Source: Herbaspirillum sp. WKF16 (GTDB lineage Bacteria; Pseudomonadota; Gammaproteobacteria; Burkholderiales; Burkholderiaceae_D). From it: a stretch of DNA of 64,000 nt. The position numbers and the translations under genes are program-made. The stretch is taken from positions 3,348,001 through 3,412,000 of the forward strand of contig NZ_CP118632.1 in the NCBI RefSeq assembly GCF_028993615.1. The letters are read 5' to 3'. A model generated the notes under the pieces. It saw only the letters and a list, made by a program, of their open reading frames with translations. It made no database searches and had not been told where the DNA came from. Of this stretch, positions 47,437-55,768 are shown piece after piece (within the stretch, counting starts at the first letter, position 1; every line of letters begins with the position of its first letter).

Positions 47437-47548
47437 GGCGCGGCAGGGCCGTCAGCCCGGGCGGCAGGGCCGCGGCAAGCTGCCAAGTATACCTTTTACG
47501 CTATGATGCTGCCGACGCGGCCTCCCCGCCCTTCCTGCCCGCTGCCCC

Positions 47549-49372
47549 ATGACCGACTGCTTCGCCCTCCTCGACGACCACCTGGCCACCCCGGCCGAGC
47601 CGCGCTCGCGCCTGTTCACCGGCTACCTGCGCACGCTGGCCTGCCATGACGCCGCGCGCTTCCCGGCCCTGCTGGCCGAGATGCAGGCCGAGCTGGCCGC
47701 CGGCCGCCATGCCGTGGCGCTGTGGAACTACGAACTGGGCGCCGCCATGCAGGGCCTGCCGCACCGGCATGCCGGCGGCCCGCTGGCGCGCGTGCTGCTG
47801 TTCGCGCGCTGCGAGCTGCTGGGGGCTGCGCAGGTCGATGCCTGGCTGGCGCAGCGCGCCGCGAACGGCGCGGCCGGCGTGGCCAACATCGCCGCCAGCG
47901 TCGACGACAACCAATTCGACGCGGCCATCGCCCGCATCCGTGACTACATCGCCGCCGGCGACACCTACCAGGTCAACTACACCTACCGGCTGCGCTTCGA
48001 CGCCTACGGCGATCCCATCGACCTCTACCGCCGCCTGCGCGCGCGCCAGCCGGTGCCCTACGGCGCGCTGGTGCTGGAGCAAGACGGCGGCGCGGCGCTC
48101 TCCTTCTCGCCCGAACTGTTCGTGGCGCACAGCGGCGGCATGCTCAAGGCCAAGCCGATGAAAGGCACCGCGCGCGCCGCCGACGGCGCCGACGCGGACG
48201 CCGATGCGATCAATGCCCGCCGCGCGCTGGCGCTGGCGGCCGACGAGAAGAACCGCGCCGAGAACCTGATGATCGTCGACCTGCTGCGCAACGACCTGGG
48301 CCGCGTGGCGGCGCCGGGCTCGGTGCGGGTGCCGCACCTGTTCGACGTGCGTCGCTACGGCCAGGTGCTGCAGATGACCTCGACCATCCGCGCCCGCCTG
48401 CGCGCCGACGCCACCCTGGCCGAGACCATCGCCGCGCTCTACCCCTGCGGCTCCATCACCGGCGCGCCCAAGCGCCGCACCATGCAAATCATCGATGAGC
48501 TGGAGTCGACGCCGCGCGGGCTCTACACTGGCGCCATCGGCTGGTTCGAAGCGCCCCGCGCCGACGCTCACGCGGTCGGCGACTTCTGCCTGTCGGTGCC
48601 GATCCGCACGCTGGAACTGGCCCCGCCGGCGGCCGGCCTGCTCCGCGGCGCGCTGGGCGTGGGCGCCGGCATCGTCTACGACAGCGACGCCGCCTCCGAA
48701 TTCGCCGAATGCCGCCTGAAAGCCGCCTTCCTGACCGGCCTGGGGCATGAGTTCAGCCTGTTCGAAACCATGCGCGCCGACCGCGACGGCTGCCGCCACC
48801 TGGCGCTGCACCTGCGGCGACTGGCCGCGTCGGCCGCAGCCTTCGGCTTCCCCTTCGACGAGGCCGCGATCCGCGCGCAGGTGGCGCAGGCCTGCGCCAC
48901 GCTGGATCCGGCAGCGGCGCATCGCATGAAGCTGGCGCTGGACGCGCAGGGCGGCATCGCCATCCAGCACGCGCCGCTGGCCGCGCTGGGCGACAGCGTG
49001 AAAGTGTTCCTGGCCGATGCGCAAACCGACAGCGGCGACCTGCTCCTGCGCCACAAGAGCACGCGGCGCGAGATCTACGATGCGGCATGGAAGGAAGCGG
49101 AAACGCGCGGCGGCTTCGACATGCTGTTCTTCAACGAGCGCGATGAACTGACCGAGGGCGGGCGCAGCAATGTGTTCGTCAAGATAGCCGGACGCTGGGT
49201 GACGCCGCCCTTGTCGGCGGGGGTATTGCCGGGGGTGATGCGCTCGGTGCTGCTGGCGGATGCGGCGTGGGATGCCATCGAGCGGGTCGTGCTTCGTGAT
49301 GAACTGTTGGCGGCGCAAGAAATCGTGGTGTGCAATGCCTTGCGCGGCGCGGTCAGGGCGACGCTCGGCTGA
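47549..49372 (+). CDS. Fused aminodeoxychorismate synthase component I / aminodeoxychorismate lyase (PabB-PabC)
   Basis: 607 aa bifunctional enzyme for p-aminobenzoate in folate synthesis. The N-terminal chorismate-binding domain (to about residue 390) shows KAKPMKGTARA, IVDLLRNDLGRVA and PCGSITGAPKRRTMQIIDELE in parts. The C-terminal PLP-lyase domain begins at EFSLFETMRADRDG, with the Schiff-base lysine in LLRHKSTRREIYD and ERDELTEGGRSNVF. A glutaminase subunit (PabA) is not adjacent. The ATG at 47549 lacks a Shine-Dalgarno. A -10-like TATGAT lies at 47502-47507. Confidence 0.93.
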   Translation: MTDCFALLDDHLATPAEPRSRLFTGYLRTLACHDAARFPALLAEMQAELAAGRHAVALWNYELGAAMQGLPHRHAGGPLARVLLFARCELLGAAQVDAWLAQRAANGAAGVANIAASVDDNQFDAAIARIRDYIAAGDTYQVNYTYRLRFDAYGDPIDLYRRLRARQPVPYGALVLEQDGGAALSFSPELFVAHSGGMLKAKPMKGTARAADGADADADAINARRALALAADEKNRAENLMIVDLLRNDLGRVAAPGSVRVPHLFDVRRYGQVLQMTSTIRARLRADATLAETIAALYPCGSITGAPKRRTMQIIDELESTPRGLYTGAIGWFEAPRADAHAVGDFCLSVPIRTLELAPPAAGLLRGALGVGAGIVYDSDAASEFAECRLKAAFLTGLGHEFSLFETMRADRDGCRHLALHLRRLAASAAAFGFPFDEAAIRAQVAQACATLDPAAAHRMKLALDAQGGIAIQHAPLAALGDSVKVFLADAQTDSGDLLLRHKSTRREIYDAAWKEAETRGGFDMLFFNERDELTEGGRSNVFVKIAGRWVTPPLSAGVLPGVMRSVLLADAAWDAIERVVLRDELLAAQEIVVCNALRGAVRATLG

Positions 49373-49395
49373 GGCCATGGCGGCATCGCGAAAGA

Positions 49396-49502
49396 CGCTG
49401 GGTCCCCGCTTTCGCGGGGACGACAAGAATGCAAGAACCTGAACCCTCGGTTGTGCGAGGCCATCCCTTACCTGTCGTCCCGGCGAAAGCGGGGACCCAG
49501 CG
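49396..49502. repeat. Inverted pair of 29-bp REP-like elements
   Basis: Arms at 49396-49424 and 49474-49502 are inverted copies with one mismatch, 49 bp apart. Each arm contains its own hairpin (CCCCGC-tttc-GCGGGG). This is a BIME-like layout at the end of the PabBC gene. Confidence 0.85.
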
Positions 49503-49515
49503 ACGTTAACGCGCC

Positions 49516-49557
49516 TCAGCGCAAGGCCGCATCTCCTTCAAGCCCCTGGCCTTCTCG
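49516..49557 (-). pseudogene. Remnant of the 3' end of a nodT-type outer-membrane channel gene
   Basis: Read on the minus strand, these bases align with the last codons of the gene at 50983-52488 (…GLKENASLR stop). The stretch GAGAAGGCCA and GGGCTTGAAGGAG are shared. A one-base deletion shifts the frame before the stop. Only the tail is present, so it cannot be a gene. It is the inner part of the left direct repeat. Confidence 0.65.
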
Positions 49558-49715
49558 ACCCGCTGTCGCGCCCCTGAACTCACGACTTCCATTTCCCCTC
49601 CGCAACTCCCGCTTTGTTAGAATTTGCCGTGCTGGACAACATCGGTGGCAAGCAAAATCACACCATGTCCGGCTCGACAGACAGCAAACAATAACAATGG
49701 GCATTCGGGGAAGTG

Positions 49716-50843
49716 ATGAGCGATATCGAACTCTACTACGGCTCAAAAGGATTGGAGCCAGCCGAAAGAATCGTATTGAATCATCTGAGGAAGTATTTCT
49801 CAGATCGCAATATCAGAGCATTGATCGCGTCTAACGTGACGATCATGCGCCGACAAATTGATCTGTTTGTCGCAACCGACAAGTTCACGCTTCAAATCGA
49901 AGTGAAGGGTTATAGAAAAAAGCATCTGATCGCGAGAACCAACGGCGATTGGTTCGCCTACGAAAACCCTGAAGATACGCCAAGCAAGTACGGCAACGGC
50001 CACGATCAGGCAATCAAGAATGGCCGGGCCATCAAGAATTCCACCGCACAGTGGATGGGGCAAGATAACCGCTATGACTTTCCGCAGGGTGTATTGGTAT
50101 TCGAGCCCACCATCCTTCCCGATTTCAATTTTGGCGATGATCTTCTAAAAGATCCTCGCATCATTATCTGCGGGCTGGATAAGTTAAGCGAGATACTCGA
50201 CAGGAAAAAACTGCGGCAACCGTGGGCATGGCACCAGGTCGAGGAATTTGTGCGGCAACATAACTTGACCCGCTATTTTGAAATCGACGATGCGCTGGAA
50301 AATCCGGCTTACTATGGCACTGCGCCTGACAAGCTCGTCGAAGTCCGGCCGTCGGCAGATTGGGAGTTCAGGCAAGCGCGACAGCATCCGGCCCGGCAGT
50401 ATTGGGTTTCGCCGATACCAAGACGGCCAGCGCTTTACCGGAAAAGGGATGTTCGCGCCAAAAGAAGGCGAAGGGCGATAGCGACAATGATTCTGTTGTG
50501 CCTGATGGGGTTCGCAGCCTTTCTCTGGCATGAACGCGATGCTCGCCCGCCCCTCATCGACAATAACCATAAGAAGGCTCCTTCTCCGGAAAAGAAGCCG
50601 AAGGCAAAACCTGTTGCCGGGCCTGCTCCAAGACAGCATGGCGATAAGCGCATCGCCAGCCCCGTGACGCCGATTCCGAACGCAGATCCGTCAACGCCTG
50701 CCCCGGCGACAGTGCCAACCAATCAGATCGTTTGTCCGGCGGATGTAGATCGCCTCGGTTGCAACGGTCGCGTTGGCGTCTTCGATATGCCGCAATGCCC
50801 CGCAGGGTTCCACGCGGACGATGCGAGCTGCGTGCCGGATTGA
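49716..50843 (+). CDS. Putative membrane-anchored nuclease with NERD/PD-(D/E)XK-like domain
   Basis: 375 aa. The N-terminal region carries a PD-(D/E)XK-like core: MRRQIDLFVA (D49), then LQIEVKGYR (E62-x-K64), with EPAERIVLNHL before it, the pattern of NERD (nuclease-related) domains. A basic stretch (RDVRAKRRRRA) precedes one membrane segment (about residues 255-272, ATMILLCLMGFAAFLW), so the nuclease-like part should be cytoplasmic. The outside part is a Lys/Pro-rich linker and a short domain with four cysteines (C340, C349, C361, C372). Base use is clearly more AT-rich than in neighbouring genes, suggesting transfer. ATG 49716 follows GGGGA; a GTG one codon earlier is possible. Flanking direct repeats support insertion. 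Function is unknown; a defence role is speculation. Confidence 0.6.
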   Translation: MSDIELYYGSKGLEPAERIVLNHLRKYFSDRNIRALIASNVTIMRRQIDLFVATDKFTLQIEVKGYRKKHLIARTNGDWFAYENPEDTPSKYGNGHDQAIKNGRAIKNSTAQWMGQDNRYDFPQGVLVFEPTILPDFNFGDDLLKDPRIIICGLDKLSEILDRKKLRQPWAWHQVEEFVRQHNLTRYFEIDDALENPAYYGTAPDKLVEVRPSADWEFRQARQHPARQYWVSPIPRRPALYRKRDVRAKRRRRAIATMILLCLMGFAAFLWHERDARPPLIDNNHKKAPSPEKKPKAKPVAGPAPRQHGDKRIASPVTPIPNADPSTPAPATVPTNQIVCPADVDRLGCNGRVGVFDMPQCPAGFHADDASCVPD

Positions 50844-50863
50844 GGTTTCGTCTTATCGAAAGA

Positions 50864-50969
50864 CGCTGGGTCCCGGCCTGCGCCGGGACGACACGGAAGA
50901 GAAACTGGAACCCTTGGTTGCTCGAGGCCATCCCTTACCTGTCGTCCCGGCGCAGGCCGGGACCCAGCG
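50864..50969. repeat. Inverted pair of 29-bp REP-like elements, second copy
   Basis: Arms at 50864-50892 and 50941-50969 are perfect inverted copies, 48 bp apart. Each contains TCCCGGC-ctgc-GCCGGGA. The pair is the counterpart of 49396-49502 within the right direct repeat, but with a different hairpin core. Confidence 0.88.
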
Positions 50970-50982
50970 GCGTTAAGCTGCC

Positions 50983-52488
50983 TCAACGCAGCGAAGCATT
51001 CTCCTTCAAACCCTTGGCCTTCTCCGCACTCTGCTCCGCCAGCGGCTGCAGGTCGGCCAGGCTGGCGGCGTCCCAGCCGCCGCCCAGGGCCTTGGCCAGC
51101 AGCACGCTGGCGGCCATGCGGCGGTTCAGGATATCCAGCGAAGTACGCTCGGCCGAGAAGGCCGTCGCCTGCGCGGTGATCACGTTGACGTAGCTGACCG
51201 TGCCGGCCTTGTACTGGTTGGTGACCAGCGTCACCGCCTGGCGCGCGGCCTGCAAGGCTTCGTTCTGGACGTCGGCTTCCTGCTCCAGGATGCGCAGCGC
51301 GGCCAGGTTGTCCTCCACCTCCTGGAACGCGGTCAGCACCGCCTGCTTGTATTGCGCCACCGTGCCGTCGTAGGTGGCGATGGCTTGCGCGGTGGCGGCG
51401 CGGCGGGCGCCGCCGTCGAAGATGTTCTGCGCCAGCTGCGGGCCAAGCGACCACACCCGGCCCGGCAGCGAGAACCAGTCGGCGAAGCTGGAGCTCTGGT
51501 AGCCGCCCGAGGCCGACAGCGTCAGGCTGGGGAAATAGGCCGCCTTGGCCACGCCTATCCTGGCGTTGGCGGAGGCCACCCGGCGCTCCGCGGCGGCGAC
51601 GTCGGGGCGGCGCTCCAGCAGCATCGAGGGCACGCCCTGCGGCACCGGCGGCGCGGCGGCCGCCAGCGGCGCGCGCGGCAAGGCGAAGGTGGACGGCGTC
51701 TTGCCCACCAGCAGCGCGATCGCATGCTCGACCTGGGCGCGCGTGACGCCGTTGTCCAAGGCCTGCGCCTGGGCCGACTTCAGCTGGCTTTGCGCCTGGA
51801 TCACGTCGGACTTGGCGGCCATGCCGGCGGCGTACTGGTTCTGCGTGAGCTGGTAGGAGCGCTGGTAGGCCTGCACCGTGTCTTCCAGCAGCTGCTGCTG
51901 GGCGTCCAGCACGCGCAATTGCAGGTAACTCTGCGCCAGCGAGGCCTGGGCCGAGAGGCGGGCCGCGGCGAGATCGGCGGCGCTGGCCTGGGCGCTGTCG
52001 GTGCTGGCTTCGATGTCGCGCCGCACGCGGCCCCAGATGTCGGCCTCCCACGAGGCTGTCAAACCGAAAGAATAGGAATTGCGCACGCCCGAGCTGGACG
52101 ACGACGACGAGGAAGTGCCCGAGCCGGCGCGTCCGCGCGAGGCCGACGCCGAGGCGTCCAGCGTCGGCGACAGCGCCGAGCGCGAGCTCTGCACCAGCGC
52201 CATGGCGCCGCGGAAGTTGGCCTCGGCCAGCGCCAGGTTCTGGTTGGAAATCTCGACCTGGTCCACCAGCGCATTCAACTGCGCATCGCCGAACATCTCC
52301 CACCATTTACCGCCGGCGGCCAGGTCGCGCGGCTGCGCCGGCTTCCAGTCCTGGCCTTCCTTGAACACGGCCGGCGCCTCGTCCATCTGCGGACGCACAT
52401 AGTCGGGGCCGACCGAGCAGGCGGCCAGCGCGAGGCTCGCCGCCAGCGCCAGGAGCAGCGGCTTGAGCTTGGATTGGTGCTGTTTCAT
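50983..52488 (-). CDS. Outer-membrane efflux lipoprotein, NodT/OprM family
   Basis: 501 aa TolC-like channel. The lipoprotein signal LALAASLALAAC ends in an LAAC lipobox, followed by SVGPDYVRP, the standard NodT start. Two OEP repeats follow (about residues 60-250 and 270-470), with LLERRPDVAAAERRVASANA in parts at the second. The ATG at 52488 has GGAGA 5 bp upstream; the longer open frame is not conserved. It is the last gene of the efflux operon and forms the exit duct for the two RND pumps. A run of eight Ser residues interrupts the first repeat. Confidence 0.93.
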   Translation of the reverse strand: MKQHQSKLKPLLLALAASLALAACSVGPDYVRPQMDEAPAVFKEGQDWKPAQPRDLAAGGKWWEMFGDAQLNALVDQVEISNQNLALAEANFRGAMALVQSSRSALSPTLDASASASRGRAGSGTSSSSSSSSGVRNSYSFGLTASWEADIWGRVRRDIEASTDSAQASAADLAAARLSAQASLAQSYLQLRVLDAQQQLLEDTVQAYQRSYQLTQNQYAAGMAAKSDVIQAQSQLKSAQAQALDNGVTRAQVEHAIALLVGKTPSTFALPRAPLAAAAPPVPQGVPSMLLERRPDVAAAERRVASANARIGVAKAAYFPSLTLSASGGYQSSSFADWFSLPGRVWSLGPQLAQNIFDGGARRAATAQAIATYDGTVAQYKQAVLTAFQEVEDNLAALRILEQEADVQNEALQAARQAVTLVTNQYKAGTVSYVNVITAQATAFSAERTSLDILNRRMAASVLLAKALGGGWDAASLADLQPLAEQSAEKAKGLKENASLR

Positions 52489-52520
52489 TGTTCTCTCCAT
52501 GGCGGCGGCATTGGCTTGCA

Positions 52521-55500
52521 TCATGCCGCCGAGGTTTGGGTCTTGTTCTTGCGGCCGAAGCGGCGCTGGCTCCAGGCGCGCAGCCGCTCCATGTACAGGT
52601 AGACCACCGGCGTGGTGTAGAGCGTGAGCAGCTGGCTCACCACCAGGCCGCCGACGATGGCGATGCCCAGCGGCTGGCGCAGCTCGGCGCCGTCGCCATG
52701 GCCGATGGCCAGCGGGATCGCGCCCAGCAAGGCGGCCATGGTGGTCATCATGATCGGGCGGAAACGCAGCTTGCAAGCCTCGAAGATGGCGTCGCGCGGC
52801 GACAGGCCGCGGTTGCGTTCGGCGTCCAGCGCGAAGTCGATCATCATGATGGCGTTCTTCTTGACGATGCCGATCAGCAGGATCACGCCGATCAGCGCGA
52901 TCAGGCTGAAGTCGGTACCGGTGACCAGCAGCGCCAGCAAGGCGCCCACGCCGGCCGAGGGCAGCGTGGAGATGATGGTGATCGGGTGGATCAGGCTTTC
53001 GTAGAGGATGCCCAGCACGATGTAGACCGCCAGCAGCGCCGTCAGGATCAGGATGGGCTGCGACGACAGCGAGGACTGGAAGGCGTTGGCGGTGCCGGCG
53101 AAGGTGCCGTGCACGCCGGTGGGCACGCCCAGCGAGGCCATCGCGCGGTCGATCGCCTCGGTGGCCTGCGACAGCGATACGCCTTCGGCCAGGTTGAACG
53201 ACAGCGTCGAGGCCACGAACTGCCCTTCATGGCTGACCGACAGCGCCGTGGTGGTCGGCTCGAAGCGCGAGAAGGCGGCCAGCGGGATCTGCGTCGAGGC
53301 CGCGGTGGAGATGGTCTGCGCCAGGCCGCTGTTGGAATTGAGCTTGCCGGCGGCCGACAGCGCCGGCGGCGTCGACAGCGTGGAGGTGGTGGGCGACAGG
53401 TTGCTGGAGCCGGCCAGGCTGACGTAGGTGTCGCGCAGGGTCTCGGGGCTCTGCCAATATTGCGGCGCCGCTTCCATCACCACGTGGTACTGGTTCATGC
53501 CGCTGTAGATGGTGGAGATCTGGCGCTGGCCGAACAGGTCCGACAGCGTGGCGTCGATCAGCTGCGGCGTGACGCCGGCGCGGATCGCGGTCTCGCGGTC
53601 GATGGTCAGGGTGGTCTGCAGGCCGTTGTCCTGCTGGTCGGTGCTGAGGTCTTCCAGCTCTTTCAGGTTGGTCAGCGCGGCCCGGATCTTGGGCTCCCAC
53701 ACGCGCAGCAGCGCCACGTCGTCGGACTTGAGCGAATACTCATACTGCGAATCGCTCTGGCGCGCGCCGATGCGGATGTCCTGCACCGGCACCAGGAACA
53801 CCCGCGCGCCGGCCACCTTGGCGGTCTTGATGCGCAGCCGCCCAATCACCTGGTCGGCCGACTCCTTGCGTTCGGACAGGGGCTTGAGCGTCACGAACAT
53901 GTTGCCGCCGTTGCGCCGCTGGCCGCCGGTGAAAGCCACCACGTCGGCCACGGCGGGGTCGGCCCTGACGATGTCGATGAACTCGTTCAACTTGACCTTC
54001 ATGGCCTGGAACGAAATCGCCTGGTCGCCGCGGATGCCGCCGACCAGGCGGCCGGTGTCCTGCTGCGGGAAGAAGCCCTTGGGGATGGCCTTGTACAGGT
54101 AGACGTTCAGGGCGATGGTGGCCAGCAGGATCAGCATCATCAGGGGAGCCGCGCGCAGCGCCCAGGCCAGCGAGCGCTCGTAGCCCAGCAGCATGTCGTT
54201 GAACATGTGCTCGCTCTGGTCGGCCAGCTTCTGCAGCAGCGGATGGCGGCGCCGGCGGCGCTCCTCGTCGGCCCGCGGGTCGTGGCGCAGCAGCTTGGCG
54301 CACATCATCGGCGTGGTGGTCAGCGACACCACCAGCGAGACCAGGATGGCCACCGACAGCGTGATGGCGAACTCGCGGAACAGGCGGCCGACGATGCCCT
54401 CCATCAGCAGGATGGGAATGAACACGGCGATCAGCGAGATGCTCATCGACAGCACCGTGAAGCCCACCTCGCGCGCGCCCAGCAGGGCCGCCTTGACCGG
54501 CTTCATGCCGGCCTCGATGTGGCGCGAGATGTTTTCCAGCACCACGATGGCGTCGTCCACCACGAAGCCGGTGGCGATGGTGAGCGCCATCAGCGACAGG
54601 TTGTCCAGGCTGAAGCCGGCCAGGTACATGATGCCGAAGGTGCCGATCAGCGACACCGGCACGGCCACCGCCGGGATCAGCGTGGCGCGCCAGCTGCGCA
54701 GGAACAGGAACACCACCATGATCACCAGCGCCACCGACATGATCAGGGTGAACTCGGTCTCCTTCAAGGACGCGCGGATGGTGGGGGTGCGGTCCATCAC
54801 CACCTTCATGTCGATGGCGGCGGGAATGGATGCCTGCAGTTGCGGCAGTAGCGCGTTGACCGCGTCCACCGTGTCGATGATGTTGGCCCCGGGCTGGCGG
54901 TTGACGATCACCAGCACCGAGGGCTTGCCGTTGGCCGAGCCGGCGTTGCGCACGTCGGCCACCGAGTCGCGCACCTCGGCCACGTCGCGCACCCGCACCG
55001 GCGTGCCGTTGCGGTAGGAGACGATCAGCGGCGCGTATTCGGCGGCGGTGCCGGCCTGGTCGTTGGCGTAGATCTGCCAGTTGCGGTCGCCGTCCTCCAG
55101 GATGCCCTTGGGGCGGTTGGCATTGGTGGCGGCCACCGCGGTGCGCACGTCGGCGCTGCCGATGCCGTACTTGTTGAGCGCGGTCGGGTTGAGCTCGATG
55201 CGCACCGCCGGCTGCGAACTGCCGCCCACGCTGACCTGCCCCACCCCGCGCACCTGCGAGAGCTTTTGCGCGACGATACTGTCGGCGGCGTCGTACATCT
55301 GGCCCTGGGTCATGGTGTCCGAGGTCATCGCCAGGATCATGACGGGGGCGTCGGCCGGGTTGACCTTGCGATAGGTCGGGTTGCTCGGCATGCCGGTGGG
55401 CAGCAGGTTGCGCGCCGCGTTCAGCGCCGCCTGCACGTCGCGCGCGGCGCCGTCGATGTCGCGCGAGAGGTCGAACTGCAGCGTGATGCGGGTCGAGTTC

Positions 55501-55757
55501 TGCGAGCTGGTCGAGGTCATCTCGGTGACGCCGGCGATCGCGCCCATGGAGCGCTCCAGCGGCGTGGCGACCGTCGCGGCCATGGTTTCCGGGCTGGCGC
55601 CGGGCATCGAGGCCGAGATCGAGATGGTCGGATAATCCACCTGCGGCAGCGGCGACACCGGCAGCAGGCGGAAGGCGACGATGCCGGCCAGCGCGATGCC
55701 GATGGTCAGCAGCGTGGTGGCGATGGGCCGCTGGATGAAGGGAAGCGAGATATTCAT
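52521..55757 (-). CDS. RND efflux pump, MdtC-like
   Basis: 1078 aa inner-membrane proton antiporter. The N-terminal helix begins [20 protein letters not shown]. The proton-relay region [21 protein letters not shown] (Asp-Asp in the fourth membrane segment) and the second-half [19 protein letters not shown] are intact. Two large periplasmic porter domains are present. It lies 11 bp after a second, different RND gene, as in mdtBC, whose products form B2C heterotrimers. Alone it could not be called MdtC with certainty; gene order favours it. Confidence 0.93.
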   Translation of the reverse strand: MNISLPFIQRPIATTLLTIGIALAGIVAFRLLPVSPLPQVDYPTISISASMPGASPETMAATVATPLERSMGAIAGVTEMTSTSSQNSTRITLQFDLSRDIDGAARDVQAALNAARNLLPTGMPSNPTYRKVNPADAPVMILAMTSDTMTQGQMYDAADSIVAQKLSQVRGVGQVSVGGSSQPAVRIELNPTALNKYGIGSADVRTAVAATNANRPKGILEDGDRNWQIYANDQAGTAAEYAPLIVSYRNGTPVRVRDVAEVRDSVADVRNAGSANGKPSVLVIVNRQPGANIIDTVDAVNALLPQLQASIPAAIDMKVVMDRTPTIRASLKETEFTLIMSVALVIMVVFLFLRSWRATLIPAVAVPVSLIGTFGIMYLAGFSLDNLSLMALTIATGFVVDDAIVVLENISRHIEAGMKPVKAALLGAREVGFTVLSMSISLIAVFIPILLMEGIVGRLFREFAITLSVAILVSLVVSLTTTPMMCAKLLRHDPRADEERRRRRHPLLQKLADQSEHMFNDMLLGYERSLAWALRAAPLMMLILLATIALNVYLYKAIPKGFFPQQDTGRLVGGIRGDQAISFQAMKVKLNEFIDIVRADPAVADVVAFTGGQRRNGGNMFVTLKPLSERKESADQVIGRLRIKTAKVAGARVFLVPVQDIRIGARQSDSQYEYSLKSDDVALLRVWEPKIRAALTNLKELEDLSTDQQDNGLQTTLTIDRETAIRAGVTPQLIDATLSDLFGQRQISTIYSGMNQYHVVMEAAPQYWQSPETLRDTYVSLAGSSNLSPTTSTLSTPPALSAAGKLNSNSGLAQTISTAASTQIPLAAFSRFEPTTTALSVSHEGQFVASTLSFNLAEGVSLSQATEAIDRAMASLGVPTGVHGTFAGTANAFQSSLSSQPILILTALLAVYIVLGILYESLIHPITIISTLPSAGVGALLALLVTGTDFSLIALIGVILLIGIVKKNAIMMIDFALDAERNRGLSPRDAIFEACKLRFRPIMMTTMAALLGAIPLAIGHGDGAELRQPLGIAIVGGLVVSQLLTLYTTPVVYLYMERLRAWSQRRFGRKNKTQTSAA

Positions 55758-55768
55758 TGCGCTTGCGC

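Larger units (their letters stand above)
49373..49715. other. Intergenic stretch: left direct repeat, REP pair and AT-rich leader
   Basis: This 343-bp spacer contains the left copy of a direct repeat of about 170 bp (49388-49557) that recurs at 50857-51033. An AT-richer leader follows, with a possible -10 TAGAAT at 49618-49623 for the following gene. No intact gene is supported. Confidence 0.75.

Noticed and set aside
44008..47649. Plus-strand open frame of 1213 codons
   Set aside because: It lies antisense to corA, the EamA and the DHA2 genes and has a His/Gln/Arg-rich shadow composition without any motif.
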